A DNA stretch of 64,000 nt from Stenotrophomonas maltophilia D457. GTDB taxonomy: Bacteria; Pseudomonadota; Gammaproteobacteria; Xanthomonadales; Xanthomonadaceae. A program made the position numbers and the translations under genes. The stretch's first letter is position 1. Each line of letters opens with the position of its first letter. Under the pieces are notes generated by a model. The model saw nothing but the letters and a program-made list of their open reading frames with translations, did not search any database and was not told the DNA's origin. The stretch spans positions 3,381,001-3,445,000 of the forward strand of contig NC_017671.1 in the NCBI RefSeq assembly GCF_000284595.1, given 5' to 3'. Of the stretch, positions 1 to 7,703 are shown piece after piece.

Positions 1-69
1 GATGACAAGGGCGTGCCGGTGCAGCTGCCGGCACCGACGGCCTTCGAGCGCAAGGCCGAGGCCAAGTGA
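1..69 (+). CDS. C-terminal end of an unidentified protein
   Basis: Only the last 22 codons lie in the window, in frame 1, reading to a TGA at 67-69. The tail is charged (ends FERKAEAK), which suggests a soluble C-terminus. It overlaps the GTG start of the next gene by four bases (GTGA), so the two are probably translationally coupled. I do not recognise the family from so short a tail. Confidence 0.6.
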   Translation, partial: DDKGVPVQLPAPTAFERKAEAK

Positions 70-605
70 TCGTGCGGCAGGCCCGCCTCGACCGCGGCCG
101 CTTCGCGCGGTCGCTGGTCCTGCTCGGCGTACTGGCCGGTTCCAGCGCGCTGGCGCAGGCGCCGGCCTGCAAGCTGCTGACCGACGAACACGGGTTGTGG
201 CCGCTGCCCAACTGCGTGGTGGTCGATCACCGGCCGAAGATCAGCGCCGATGCGCTGAAGGACCTGAACTACGACGACCACGGCCTGGCCGTGGTGTATG
301 CCGACCAGGGCTTCCACTACGTCGACCGCAAGGGCCGCAGCCTGCCTGTGCTGACCTGGGACAACGGCCCGGAAACACCGCAGGAAGGCCTGCTGCGCGG
401 CCGCGTCGGCAACCGTGTCGGCTACTTCGACCTGACGTTCCGCCAGGTGGTGCCCGGCACCTACGATTTCGGGTGGCCGTTCCAGGATGGCGTGGCCGAG
501 GTCTGCAACGGCTGTCGGCGCGGCACGCCGGATGCCGATGGCCACACGCCGATGGAAGGCGGAGAGTGGTTCCGCATCGACCGCGCGGGCCGTCGGGTGA
601 AGTAG
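66..605 (+). CDS. secreted WG-repeat-like hypothetical protein
   Basis: The 179-residue product starts at a GTG overlapping the upstream stop codon. Residues about 10-31 form a hydrophobic stretch ending ALA-QA, a plausible Sec signal peptide, so the mature protein is probably periplasmic. The rest has WG/KWG-repeat character: short units such as GLAVVYADQGFHYVDRKG and GLLRGRVGNRVGYFDL alternate aromatic and glycine residues. Cysteines near residues 35, 50 and 167-170 could form disulfides. No enzymatic motif is visible. The family is inferred from repeat texture only; function is unknown. Confidence 0.6.
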   Translation: MIVRQARLDRGRFARSLVLLGVLAGSSALAQAPACKLLTDEHGLWPLPNCVVVDHRPKISADALKDLNYDDHGLAVVYADQGFHYVDRKGRSLPVLTWDNGPETPQEGLLRGRVGNRVGYFDLTFRQVVPGTYDFGWPFQDGVAEVCNGCRRGTPDADGHTPMEGGEWFRIDRAGRRVK

Positions 606-735
606 GTTTTTCGGCAGGGCTGCGCCCTGCACCTGCCGATGCAACGGCAACGGCCGAAGCAACAGCAACAGCAACAGCGCGCATTCCGTGGGATGGCGGG
701 GCGGCCGGCAACCACGGCGGTTGCTGTTGCTCCTG

Positions 736-759
736 GTAGGTGTCGACCTTGGTCGACAC
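736..759 (+). repeat. SMAG-type REP palindrome (GTAG head)
   Basis: GTAG is followed by the perfect inverted repeat GTGTCGACC-TT-GGTCGACAC. This is the architecture of the short GTAG-headed REP sequences of S. maltophilia (SMAG). It sits near the centre of composite copy 1. A matching unit is at 47612-47635, and a degenerate one without the GTAG head is at 40351-40374. Confidence 0.85.
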
Positions 760-789
760 GATTTTTCTCTCAGATATCGAATTGAATAC

Positions 790-830
790 GGGGTCAGATC
801 CGTTTTCCGCAGGAAAACGGATCTGACCCC
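790..830. repeat. GGGGTC palindrome family, unit 1
   Basis: A perfect 19-bp inverted repeat (790-808 with 812-830) around a 3-nt loop starts GGGGTCAGATCC. Relatives at 40269-40309, 44418-44456 and 60396-60466 keep the pairing while the stem sequence changes. The unit is built into composite copy 1. Confidence 0.9.
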
Positions 831-866
831 AAGAGCCATTCCGACAGTTCGCAGGAAACTGTCAAA

Positions 867-1042
867 GGCGGGATGGGTCCGGTTGCGGGAGTGTCCGCGG
901 CATGGATGCCGCGGCCAAGCCCCCATGGGTGAGGGCGCTTTGCTTGCGAAGCACTGCTTCGCAAGCGCCCGAACGCACAGCCGCCAGCGGCTGGGCCGGC
1001 CTGGGGGTTTACGGCGTCTCCCGCAACCGGACCCACCCCGCC
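867..1042. repeat. long hairpin of composite copy 1
   Basis: Arms 867-891 and 1018-1042 are complementary over 24 of 25 bases. Inside, 895-914 is a stem CCGCGG closing an invariant CATGGATG loop. At 933-970 there is a cruciform-forming GCTTGCGAAGCA/TGCTTCGCAAGC unit, and at 980-992 a CAGCCGCCAGCGGCTG palindrome. The flanks CCAAGCCCCCA and TGGGGGTTT also nearly pair. The arms differ in sequence from those of the other copies but stay complementary. Confidence 0.85.
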
Positions 1043-1134
1043 CACCCTCAGGAAACCAGCTTCTGCTGTTGCTGTTGCTGTCGCCGTTGCTCTGGATCGT
1101 AGCGGGTGCAGGGCGCAGCCCTGCCGAGCAACCC

Positions 1135-1140
1135 TATACT
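1135..1140 (+). promoter_or_regulatory. probable -10 element for a leaderless tilS mRNA
   Basis: TATACT lies seven bases upstream of the proposed GTG start at 1148, so transcription would begin at or one base before the start codon. No Shine-Dalgarno sequence precedes the GTG. A -35 hexamer at 17 bp spacing would fall inside the right terminus of the composite repeat and is poor (about 1112-1117), so only the -10 is convincing. Confidence 0.5.
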
Positions 1141-1147
1141 TGCCGCC

Positions 1148-2434
1148 GTGACTGCCTTCCCTGCCCTCGTTCCGCTGGATGCGCCACTGCTGGTGGGCTA
1201 CAGCGGCGGTGTCGACTCGACCGTGCTGCTGCACTGGCTGTGGCGCTGCGCCAAGGCCTCCGGCACGGCGCTGCGCGCGGTGCATGTGCACCATGGCCTG
1301 CACCCCGATGCGGACGACTGGGTGCTGCATTGCCAGCAGCAATGCGCAGCGCTGGGCATCGAACTGGCCGTGCATCGCGTGCAGATCGACCCCACATCGG
1401 GCCTGGGCCTGGAAGGCGCAGCACGGCAGGCGCGACGCGCCGCGTTCGCCACCGAACTGCGCGACGGCGAAACACTGGCGCTGGCGCAGCACCTGGACGA
1501 CCAGGCCGAGACCTTCCTGCTGCGTGCCCTGCGTGGCTCCGGCGTCGATGGTCTTGCCGCGATGTCCGCAGACAGCCGCGTAGGCGAACACCGTGTGTGG
1601 CGACCGCTGCTGGCGGTGCCGCGCCGTGCGCTGCTCGATTACGCGCACCAGCACGCGCTGCGCTGGGTTGAAGACCCCAGCAACGCCGACGACCACGCCG
1701 ATCGCAATTTCCTGCGCCTGCAGGTGCTGCCGTTGCTGCGCCAGCGCTGGCCGCACGCCGCCGCGGCATTGGCGGGCAGCGCCCTGCATTGCCGGCAGAC
1801 CCGCGAGCTGCTGGACGAGGAGGACGCCGAGCTGATCGCGCATCTGGAGGTGGCACCGCGTGTGCTGTCGCTGCAGCTGCTGCGCCAGGTGTCACCGGGC
1901 CGCGCCGCGCGCGTGCTGCGTGCCTGGGTGATCGGCCATGGGGCCGCCCCACTGCCGGCCACGGTGCTGCAGCAGGCGCTGGACGAGCTGCTGCCAGCCA
2001 GCAACGATCGCCAGGCGCGGGTGCGCTGGCACGATCATGCCATCCAGCAATGGCGCGATCATGCCTATCTCCTGCCCGCGCAACTGCCGGCGCTTCCCCA
2101 TGATTGGCAGGCCGGATGGGATGGACGCGCGCCATTGGCGCTGCCCGATGGCGGTCAGCTGCACCTGCACGGCGCCGAGGCCTTCGAACGGCCGCTCCAG
2201 GTCCGTGCGCGTGTGGGCGGCGAACGCATCCTGCTGCCCGGTCGCCAGCATTCGCATGCGCTGAAGGACTGCCTGCAACGCGAACACCTTGCCCCCTGGC
2301 GACGCGCCCAGCTGCCGCTGGTCTTCGATGGAGCGCAGCTGCTTGCCGCCGCCGACGTGGTCATCGCAGCTCCCCTGCAGGCCTGGTTGCAGGCCCACGA
2401 CGCGCAGCTGCAGTGGCGTCCCGGCGGCTGGTGA
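1148..2434 (+). CDS. tilS: tRNA(Ile)-lysidine synthetase TilS
   Basis: TilS uses ATP and lysine to convert C34 of the CAU-anticodon tRNA-Ile to lysidine, so that the tRNA decodes AUA. The PP-loop SGGVDS is at residues 19-24, followed by HHGLHPDADDW and the AQHLDDQAETFLLR motif of the N-type ATP pyrophosphatase domain. The C-terminal substrate-binding domain has the VGGERI-LPG pattern near the end. I chose the GTG at 1148 because the open frame further upstream is repeat DNA and a TATACT box sits seven bases before this codon. At 428 aa it has normal length. It is followed by xseB and ispA. Confidence 0.95.
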   Translation: MTAFPALVPLDAPLLVGYSGGVDSTVLLHWLWRCAKASGTALRAVHVHHGLHPDADDWVLHCQQQCAALGIELAVHRVQIDPTSGLGLEGAARQARRAAFATELRDGETLALAQHLDDQAETFLLRALRGSGVDGLAAMSADSRVGEHRVWRPLLAVPRRALLDYAHQHALRWVEDPSNADDHADRNFLRLQVLPLLRQRWPHAAAALAGSALHCRQTRELLDEEDAELIAHLEVAPRVLSLQLLRQVSPGRAARVLRAWVIGHGAAPLPATVLQQALDELLPASNDRQARVRWHDHAIQQWRDHAYLLPAQLPALPHDWQAGWDGRAPLALPDGGQLHLHGAEAFERPLQVRARVGGERILLPGRQHSHALKDCLQREHLAPWRRAQLPLVFDGAQLLAAADVVIAAPLQAWLQAHDAQLQWRPGGW

Positions 2435-2435
2435 A

Positions 2436-2464
2436 TTGACCCCCGCGCGCAGCCCGTCCACACT
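2436..2464 (+). promoter_or_regulatory. candidate promoter for leaderless xseB-ispA
   Basis: TTGACC (2436-2441), a 17-bp spacer and CACACT (2459-2464) stand six bases before the xseB ATG at 2471, so the start point would fall on or next to the ATG. The block TGCCGC between -10 and start is shared with tilS (TATACT-TGCCGCC-GTG). The -10 is weak, so this is a prediction. Confidence 0.4.
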
Positions 2465-2470
2465 TGCCGC

Positions 2471-2731
2471 ATGGCCAAGAAGTCCCCCGAAAACGCCTCC
2501 CCGGTCGCCCAGTTCGAGCAGTCGCTCGAATCGCTGGAGCAGCTGGTGGAGCAGATGGAAACCGGCGAGCTGAGCCTGGAAGCGTCGCTCAGTGCTTACG
2601 AACGCGGCGTCGGTCTGTACCGTCAGTGCCAGCAGGCGCTGGAGCAGGCCGAATTGCGCGTGCGCCTGCTCAGCGATCCGGCCCAGCCGGAAACGGCCGA
2701 GCCTTTCGATCCGCCCAACCATGACGGCTGA
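2471..2731 (+). CDS. xseB: exodeoxyribonuclease VII small subunit
   Basis: The 86-aa protein matches XseB throughout. The [27 protein letters not shown] helical pair is characteristic, and [19 protein letters not shown] forms the second helix. XseB binds several-fold to XseA to make the nuclease that degrades single-stranded DNA; xseA is not in this window. The last 11 bases overlap the start of ispA, so the two are probably translationally coupled, an arrangement also seen in enterobacteria. Confidence 0.95.
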   Translation: MAKKSPENASPVAQFEQSLESLEQLVEQMETGELSLEASLSAYERGVGLYRQCQQALEQAELRVRLLSDPAQPETAEPFDPPNHDG

Positions 2732-3599
2732 AGCCCTGTTCGCGCGCTGGCGCGACCGTATCGAAAGCCAGCTCGATGCCGCCCTGCCCTCGCCTGCCGA
2801 AGCACCGCAGCGCCTGCACCAGGCCATGCGCTATTCGGTGCTGGGCGGTGGCAAACGCATGCGCCCGCTGCTGGTGTATGCCAGTGGACACCTGTTCGGC
2901 GCGCAGCCGGAACAGCTGGACGCGGCGGCGATGGCTGTCGAGCTGATCCACGCCTATTCGCTGGTGCATGACGACCTGCCGGCGATGGACGACGACGCCC
3001 TGCGCCGCGGCAAGCCGACCACCCACATCGCCTTCGACGAAGCCACCGCGATCCTGGCCGGCGACGCCCTGCAGACGCGTGCCTTCGGCCTGCTGGCCGA
3101 TGCGCCGCTGCCGGCCACGCTGCGCGTGGCCTGCCTGCAGACCCTCGCTCACGCGTCCGGCGCCTCCGGCATGTGCGGCGGCCAGGCGCTGGACATCGAT
3201 GCCACCGGCCAGCAGCAGACCCTGGCGGCACTGACCCGCATGCATGCGCTGAAGACCGGCGCGCTGATCCGTGCAGCGGTGCGCATGGGGGCGCTGTGCG
3301 GCCAGGCCCACGAGCCGCAGCTGGCCCAGCTCGACAGTTTCGCCGATGCGCTCGGCCTGGCCTTCCAGGTCCGCGATGACATCCTCGATGTCGAAGCCAG
3401 TTCCGAACAGCTGGGCAAGACCGCCGGCAAGGACGAGGCGCAGGACAAGAGCACCTTCCCCGCGCTGCTCGGCATGGACGGCGCGAAGGCGCAGCTGCGC
3501 GAACTGGCCGCACGCATGCAGGCCACGTTGGCCGGCCATGGCGAAGAGGCCGATGCGCTGCGCGCGCTGGCAACGCTGGCGGTGGAACGCGATCACTGA
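2721..3599 (+). CDS. ispA: farnesyl diphosphate synthase (short-chain polyprenyl synthase)
   Basis: IspA condenses DMAPP/GPP with isopentenyl diphosphate to give farnesyl diphosphate for ubiquinone and undecaprenol synthesis in the cytosol. The first Asp-rich motif DDLPAMD is at residues 84-90 and the second, DDILD, at 219-223; GGKRMRP is at 43-49. At 292 aa it has the usual length. The ATG at 2721 lies inside xseB. An open frame extends further upstream but encodes no family sequence. In E. coli the next gene is dxs; here the unit ends at a strong terminator. Confidence 0.95.
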   Translation: MTAEALFARWRDRIESQLDAALPSPAEAPQRLHQAMRYSVLGGGKRMRPLLVYASGHLFGAQPEQLDAAAMAVELIHAYSLVHDDLPAMDDDALRRGKPTTHIAFDEATAILAGDALQTRAFGLLADAPLPATLRVACLQTLAHASGASGMCGGQALDIDATGQQQTLAALTRMHALKTGALIRAAVRMGALCGQAHEPQLAQLDSFADALGLAFQVRDDILDVEASSEQLGKTAGKDEAQDKSTFPALLGMDGAKAQLRELAARMQATLAGHGEEADALRALATLAVERDH

Positions 3600-3625
3600 T
3601 CGCCGCCGGTGACGCTGCCCTCAAA

Positions 3626-3656
3626 CAGGAACGCCCGGCAATGCCGGGCGTTCCTG
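3626..3656. terminator. bidirectional terminator-like hairpin
   Basis: A perfect 14-bp stem (CAGGAACGCCCGGC, loop AAT, complement) lies between the convergent ispA and DUF4870 genes. T-tracts are short, but the position suits termination of both. Confidence 0.7.
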
Positions 3657-3675
3657 CTTGCGCATGCGGCCGGTA

Positions 3676-4047
3676 TTACTTGATCAGGCGCAGGGTGAAC
3701 GGGTAGCGATAGGCTTCGCCGTTGTTGGCCTTGACTGCGGCAATGATGCAGAACACCAGGTTGATGATGCCCACGATCGGCGCCAGGATGCCGCCGATGA
3801 TCACCACCATCAGGATGATGCTGATGACCATGGCGATGGTCACGGTGATCTGGAAGTTCAGCGCTTCCTTGGCCTGGTCGGTCACGAAGGCCTTGCTGGC
3901 GTCATCCTTGTTGATCAGCCAGATGATCAGGGCGCCGATGAACCAGGTGAAGATGCCCAGCAGGTGCGCAGCCAGCGCCATGGTGCGCTGGTCGGCCGGG
4001 GCATCGGTGGTTGCCGGCGGCGGCGGGACGTTATCGAATTCGCTCAC
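3676..4047 (-). CDS. DUF4870 membrane protein
   Basis: The 123-aa product has a short polar N-terminus (NVPPPPATT) followed by three predicted membrane segments, including LLGIFTWFIGALIIWLI and a very hydrophobic VISIILMVVIIGGILAPIVGI region. The DQAKEALNFQI motif between segments is diagnostic of DUF4870. The start is the GTG at 4047, preceded at seven bases by AAGGAG; the open frame reaches further upstream without homology. Function is unknown; the family is a small inner-membrane protein. It is convergent with ispA. Confidence 0.85.
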   Translation of the reverse strand: MSEFDNVPPPPATTDAPADQRTMALAAHLLGIFTWFIGALIIWLINKDDASKAFVTDQAKEALNFQITVTIAMVISIILMVVIIGGILAPIVGIINLVFCIIAAVKANNGEAYRYPFTLRLIK

Positions 4048-4134
4048 GACAAAACTCCTTTTCATTGGGTGGTCTTGACCCACCAGCACCAAGCTGGTTG
4101 CGTCAGGCGCGCATAGCTTACGTCATCAATGCCA

Positions 4135-5502
4135 TCAATCATTACCGGCGACGGTCATCCGCCCCAGCAGGATCGAACCGGTCCGGATGTGCGAGCGCGG
4201 GTCGACGTCGCTGCCGACCGCCTCGATGCTGCTGAACATCTCGCGCAGGTTGCCGGCGATGGTGACGCCGTCCACCGGGTACTGGATCTCGCCGTTCTCG
4301 ACACGGAAGCCGCCCGCGCCTCGTGAGTAATCGCCGGTCACCCCGTTCACGCCCTGCCCCATCAGCTCGGTCACCAGCAGGCCGTCACCCATCTGCCGGG
4401 CGATCTCTTCCAGCGGGCCGGCATTGGCCGCCAGCTGCAGGTTGTGCACGCCGCCAGCATTGGCGGTGGTCTGCAGGCCCAGCTTGCGCGCCGAATAGCT
4501 GCCCAGCACGTAGCGCTGCAGTACGCCGTCTCGGACCAGCGCCGAACTACGGGTGGCCACGCCGTCGCCGTCGAAGGCGGCCGAGCGCAGGCCACGGCGC
4601 AGGTGCGGCAGCTCGTCGATCTGCATCCATTCCGGGAACAGGCGTTGGCCGACGCTGTCCAGCAGGAAGCTGGCCTGGCGGTACAAGGCGCCGCCGGACA
4701 CCGCCGACAGCAGGTGGCCGACCAGGCTGCGCGCCACTTCCGGGGCGAACAGCACCGGCATGCTGCCAGTAGCCAGTGAACGCGGCTGCAGGCGGGCCAC
4801 GGTGCGCTCGGCGGCACGACGGCCGACCAGGCCCACGTCTTCCAGGTCCTCCCGGGCAAGCGCGCTGGTGTACCAGCCATCGCGCTGCATGCCATCGCCC
4901 TGCCCGGCGATCAGCGCGCAGCCGACCGAATGGTGGGTACCGCGCTCACGACCAAAGAAACCATGCGAATTGGCATACACCGACAGGCTCTGCATGCTCG
5001 ACACCGATGCGCCGTCGGAATTGCGGATCTGCGCGTCGGCCTCGCGACCGGCCGCCTCGCAGGCCAGGGCCAGGTCCACCGCCTCATCGGCCTGCAGCGC
5101 CCACGGGTGCCAACCGTCCAGCTCCGGGAAGTCGGTGGCCATCAGTGCGGCCTCGGCCAGGCCGGCAGCCGGGTCATCCTCGGTATGCCGGGCAATCGCG
5201 CAGGCCTGCTCGACCGTAGCGGCCAGGCTGGCCTCGTTCAGGTCACCGGTGCTGGCACTGCCCTTGCGCTGGCCGAAATAGACGGTCACGGCGATGCCGC
5301 GGTCACGCGTGGACTGCACGGTCTCGACCTCGCCGAGGCGGACATTGACCTCCAGTCCGCGGTCCTCGCTGCAACTGACCTCGGCCTGGCTGGCGCCCAG
5401 CGCGCGGGCGCGGTCGAGCAGCTGCTGGGAGAGGTCGGCCAGCCGTTCCAGCCGGGCCGGGCTGTCGTCGCCGACGGCCACTTCAGGGGCGATCACGTTC
5501 AA
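4135..5502 (-). CDS. pmbA: TldE/PmbA subunit of the TldD-TldE metalloprotease
   Basis: PmbA (TldE) is the non-catalytic partner of TldD. In E. coli the complex matures microcin B17 and degrades the CcdA antitoxin. The 455-aa protein has the typical N-terminal EVSCSEDRGLEVNVRLGEVE and a C-terminal GDYSRGAGGFRVENGEI-PV pattern, and lacks the HExxxH motif found in TldD. The partner tldD lies nearby at 6200-7645. The start is a TTG at 5502 after AGGA; a GTG two codons later (5496) is the alternative. It is divergent from darP, as in enterobacteria. Confidence 0.93.
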   Translation of the reverse strand: MNVIAPEVAVGDDSPARLERLADLSQQLLDRARALGASQAEVSCSEDRGLEVNVRLGEVETVQSTRDRGIAVTVYFGQRKGSASTGDLNEASLAATVEQACAIARHTEDDPAAGLAEAALMATDFPELDGWHPWALQADEAVDLALACEAAGREADAQIRNSDGASVSSMQSLSVYANSHGFFGRERGTHHSVGCALIAGQGDGMQRDGWYTSALAREDLEDVGLVGRRAAERTVARLQPRSLATGSMPVLFAPEVARSLVGHLLSAVSGGALYRQASFLLDSVGQRLFPEWMQIDELPHLRRGLRSAAFDGDGVATRSSALVRDGVLQRYVLGSYSARKLGLQTTANAGGVHNLQLAANAGPLEEIARQMGDGLLVTELMGQGVNGVTGDYSRGAGGFRVENGEIQYPVDGVTIAGNLREMFSSIEAVGSDVDPRSHIRTGSILLGRMTVAGND

Positions 5503-5570
5503 TGCTTTATCCTGTACAGGTTGGGCCCGGCATCACGCCGGGCGACTTTTTTTGAGATCAGGTAGGGACG

Positions 5571-6158
5571 ATGCGCGGACGCGACGAAGAAACCGGTGAA
5601 TTCCACGACAAGAGCCGCAGCCAGAACCGGCGCGACGCGCTCGACGTCCTGGCCCTGGGCGAGAAGCTGGTGTCGTTGACCCCGGCCCAGCTGGCGCGCC
5701 TGCCGATCCCGGAAGACCTGCTGCCGCATATCGCCGAGTGCAAGCGCATCACCGCCCACATCGCCCACAAGCGCCAGCTGGCGTTCCTGGCCAAGCACAT
5801 GCGCCGCGAGGACGAGGCAACGCTGGACGCGATCCGCGATGCGCTGGACGCCAACAGCGAGACTGGCCGCCGCGAAGTGGCGATGATGCACCGCGTGGAA
5901 GACTGGCGCGACCGCCTGTTGGCCGACGGTGACAAGGCGCTGGCCGCCCTGCTTGACGACTACCCGCAGGCCGACCGCCAGCAGCTGCGCACCCTGGTAC
6001 GCAACGCGCAGGCCGAAAAGGCGAAGAACAAGCCGCCGCGCGCCTACCGCGAGATCTTCCAGGTGCTGCGTACGCTGATGCTGCCGGCGGCGCTGGGCTT
6101 GAAGACGGCGGGCGACGAACACGCCGGCGATCCGGTCGACGAGGCCGACGAGGACTGA
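5571..6158 (+). CDS. darP: ribosome maturation factor DarP (YjgA/DUF615)
   Basis: DarP promotes maturation of the peptidyl-transferase centre of the 50S subunit. The 195-aa protein shows the family's signature residues: [16 protein letters not shown] at the N-terminus, [15 protein letters not shown], and the [15 protein letters not shown] helix. The C-terminus after [10 protein letters not shown] is less conserved. It is divergent from pmbA, with 68 bp for both promoters, and convergent with tldD. Function is transferred from E. coli YjgA. Confidence 0.92.
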   Translation: MRGRDEETGEFHDKSRSQNRRDALDVLALGEKLVSLTPAQLARLPIPEDLLPHIAECKRITAHIAHKRQLAFLAKHMRREDEATLDAIRDALDANSETGRREVAMMHRVEDWRDRLLADGDKALAALLDDYPQADRQQLRTLVRNAQAEKAKNKPPRAYREIFQVLRTLMLPAALGLKTAGDEHAGDPVDEADED

Positions 6159-6199
6159 GTCCGCGCCGGCCCGGGCGGTGGCCGCGGCCATCGCCACGC

Positions 6200-7645
6200 T
6201 CAGGCCTGCGTACCGCCGACGGTGATGCCCTCGATCAACAGCGAGGGCTGGCCGACACCCACGGGCACACTCTGCCCGTCCTTGCCGCAGATGCCCACGC
6301 CCTCGTCCAGGGCCAGATCGTTGCCGACCATGCGCACCTTCTGCATGGTCTCCGGGCCGTTGCCGATCAGGGTCGCGCCCTTCACCGGGGTGGTGATGCG
6401 GCCATCCTCGATCAGGTAGGCCTCGGTGGCCGAGAACACGTACTTGCCGCTGGTGATGTCGACCTGGCCACCGCCGAAGTTCACCGCGTACAGGCCCTTC
6501 TTCACCGAACGGATCATCTCCTGCGGGTCGTGCTCGCCGGCGCGCATGTAGGTGTTGGTCATGCGTGGCATGGTCAGGTGCGCGAACGATTCGCGGCGCC
6601 CGTTGCCGGTCGGGGCCATGCCCATCAGCCGCGCGTTGAGGCTGTCCTGCATGTAGCCGACCAGGATGCCGTCCTCGATCAGCGGGGTGCACTGGCTCGG
6701 GTGGCCTTCGTCGTCGATGTTCAACGAACCGCGGCGACCGTCGAGGGTGCCGTCGTCGACGATGGTCACCCCCGGTGCGGCGACGCGCTCGCCGATGCGG
6801 CCGGCGTAGACGCTGGTGCCCTTGCGGTTGAAGTCGCCTTCCAGGCCATGGCCGACCGCTTCGTGCAGCAACACGCCCGGCCAACCCGGGCCGAGCACCA
6901 CCGGCATCATGCCGGCCGGCGCCGGCACCGCGTCCAGGTTCACCAGCGCCTGGCGCAGCGCTTCCTGGGCCAGGGCTTCGGGGCGGCCGCTGGCGAACAG
7001 CGCTTCGTAGCCATAACGGCCACCACCACCGGCGTAGCCGGACTCGCGACGGCCGTTGTGTTCGACGATGACCTGCACGTTCAGGCGTACCAGCGGGCGC
7101 ACGTCGGCCGCCAGCACGCCGTCGCTGCGGGCGATCAGCACCGTATCGACGCCGCCGGACAGGCTCACCATCACCTGCTTCACGCGCGGGTCGGCGGCAC
7201 GCAGGTAGCCATCCAGGCGCTTGAGCACCTCGACCTTGGCCTCGTTGCCGATGCCGTCGATCGGGTCCAGCGCCGGGTACAGCGCGCGCGCATTGCCGCG
7301 CAGCAGCGAACGTCCGGTCTGCGCACCGCCCTCGCGCGAGATCGCGCGCGCCGACTGCGCCGCCGCCAGCAGCGCATCGGCATGGATGTCATCGGAGTAG
7401 GCGAAGCCGGTCTTCTCGCCGGAAATCGCCCGCACGCCCACGCCCTGCTCGATGGAATGGGCGCCGTCCTTGACGATGCCGTCTTCCACGCTCCAGCTCT
7501 CGCGGCGGGCGTGCTGGAAATAAAGGTCGCCGAAGTCGACACCAGGGCCGAGCAGTTGCCCGAAGGTGCGCTCCAGGCCGGCGGTATCCAGGCCGCCGGG
7601 GCGCAGCAGGCGGTCTTGGGCAAGCGTCAGGGCGATATCAGTCAT
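6200..7645 (-). CDS. tldD: metalloprotease TldD
   Basis: TldD is the catalytic subunit of the TldD-TldE protease. The zinc motif HEAVGH is at residues 261-266, within [18 protein letters not shown], followed by the family's [12 protein letters not shown] and [13 protein letters not shown] motifs. At 481 aa it has normal length. It is the last gene of maf-rng-yhdP-tldD, the same order as in E. coli, 58 bp after yhdP. Its partner pmbA is less than 1 kb away on the same strand, separated by darP. Confidence 0.95.
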   Translation of the reverse strand: MTDIALTLAQDRLLRPGGLDTAGLERTFGQLLGPGVDFGDLYFQHARRESWSVEDGIVKDGAHSIEQGVGVRAISGEKTGFAYSDDIHADALLAAAQSARAISREGGAQTGRSLLRGNARALYPALDPIDGIGNEAKVEVLKRLDGYLRAADPRVKQVMVSLSGGVDTVLIARSDGVLAADVRPLVRLNVQVIVEHNGRRESGYAGGGGRYGYEALFASGRPEALAQEALRQALVNLDAVPAPAGMMPVVLGPGWPGVLLHEAVGHGLEGDFNRKGTSVYAGRIGERVAAPGVTIVDDGTLDGRRGSLNIDDEGHPSQCTPLIEDGILVGYMQDSLNARLMGMAPTGNGRRESFAHLTMPRMTNTYMRAGEHDPQEMIRSVKKGLYAVNFGGGQVDITSGKYVFSATEAYLIEDGRITTPVKGATLIGNGPETMQKVRMVGNDLALDEGVGICGKDGQSVPVGVGQPSLLIEGITVGGTQA

Positions 7646-7703
7646 GGTTTCGATCTGGGGGTGCGGGGGCGCTCAGGCAAGCCCCGTGAACAGGAAGCCG
7701 TGC

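Larger units (their letters stand above)
614..1124. repeat. composite palindromic element, copy 1 (full length)
   Basis: This 511-bp non-coding block fills the gap between the WG-type gene and tilS. It is bounded by a 23-bp imperfect inverted repeat (614-636 and 1102-1124) whose core GCAGGGCGCAGCCCTGC is itself a hairpin. Internal order: CAACAG-rich simple repeat, a decayed half hairpin arm (about 680-712), a GTAG REP (736-759), a GGGGTC palindrome (790-830), GACAGTT/AACTGTC (843-863), a long hairpin (867-1042), a CTGTTG-rich simple repeat and the right terminus. A near-mirror copy lies at 57554-58070 and a half copy at 40269-40592. Bases 933-999 are identical, inverted, to 57684-57750. It has no credible ORF. 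Confidence 0.85.

Noticed and set aside
614..1124. CRISPR array in the repeat-rich gap
   Set aside because: There are no regularly spaced direct repeats with unique spacers; the repeats are inverted and nested, and no cas gene is in the window.
688..1671. Open frame running from the composite repeat into tilS
   Set aside because: It is in a different frame from tilS and consists of repeat-derived low-complexity sequence (LLLLL runs from CTGTTG repeats).
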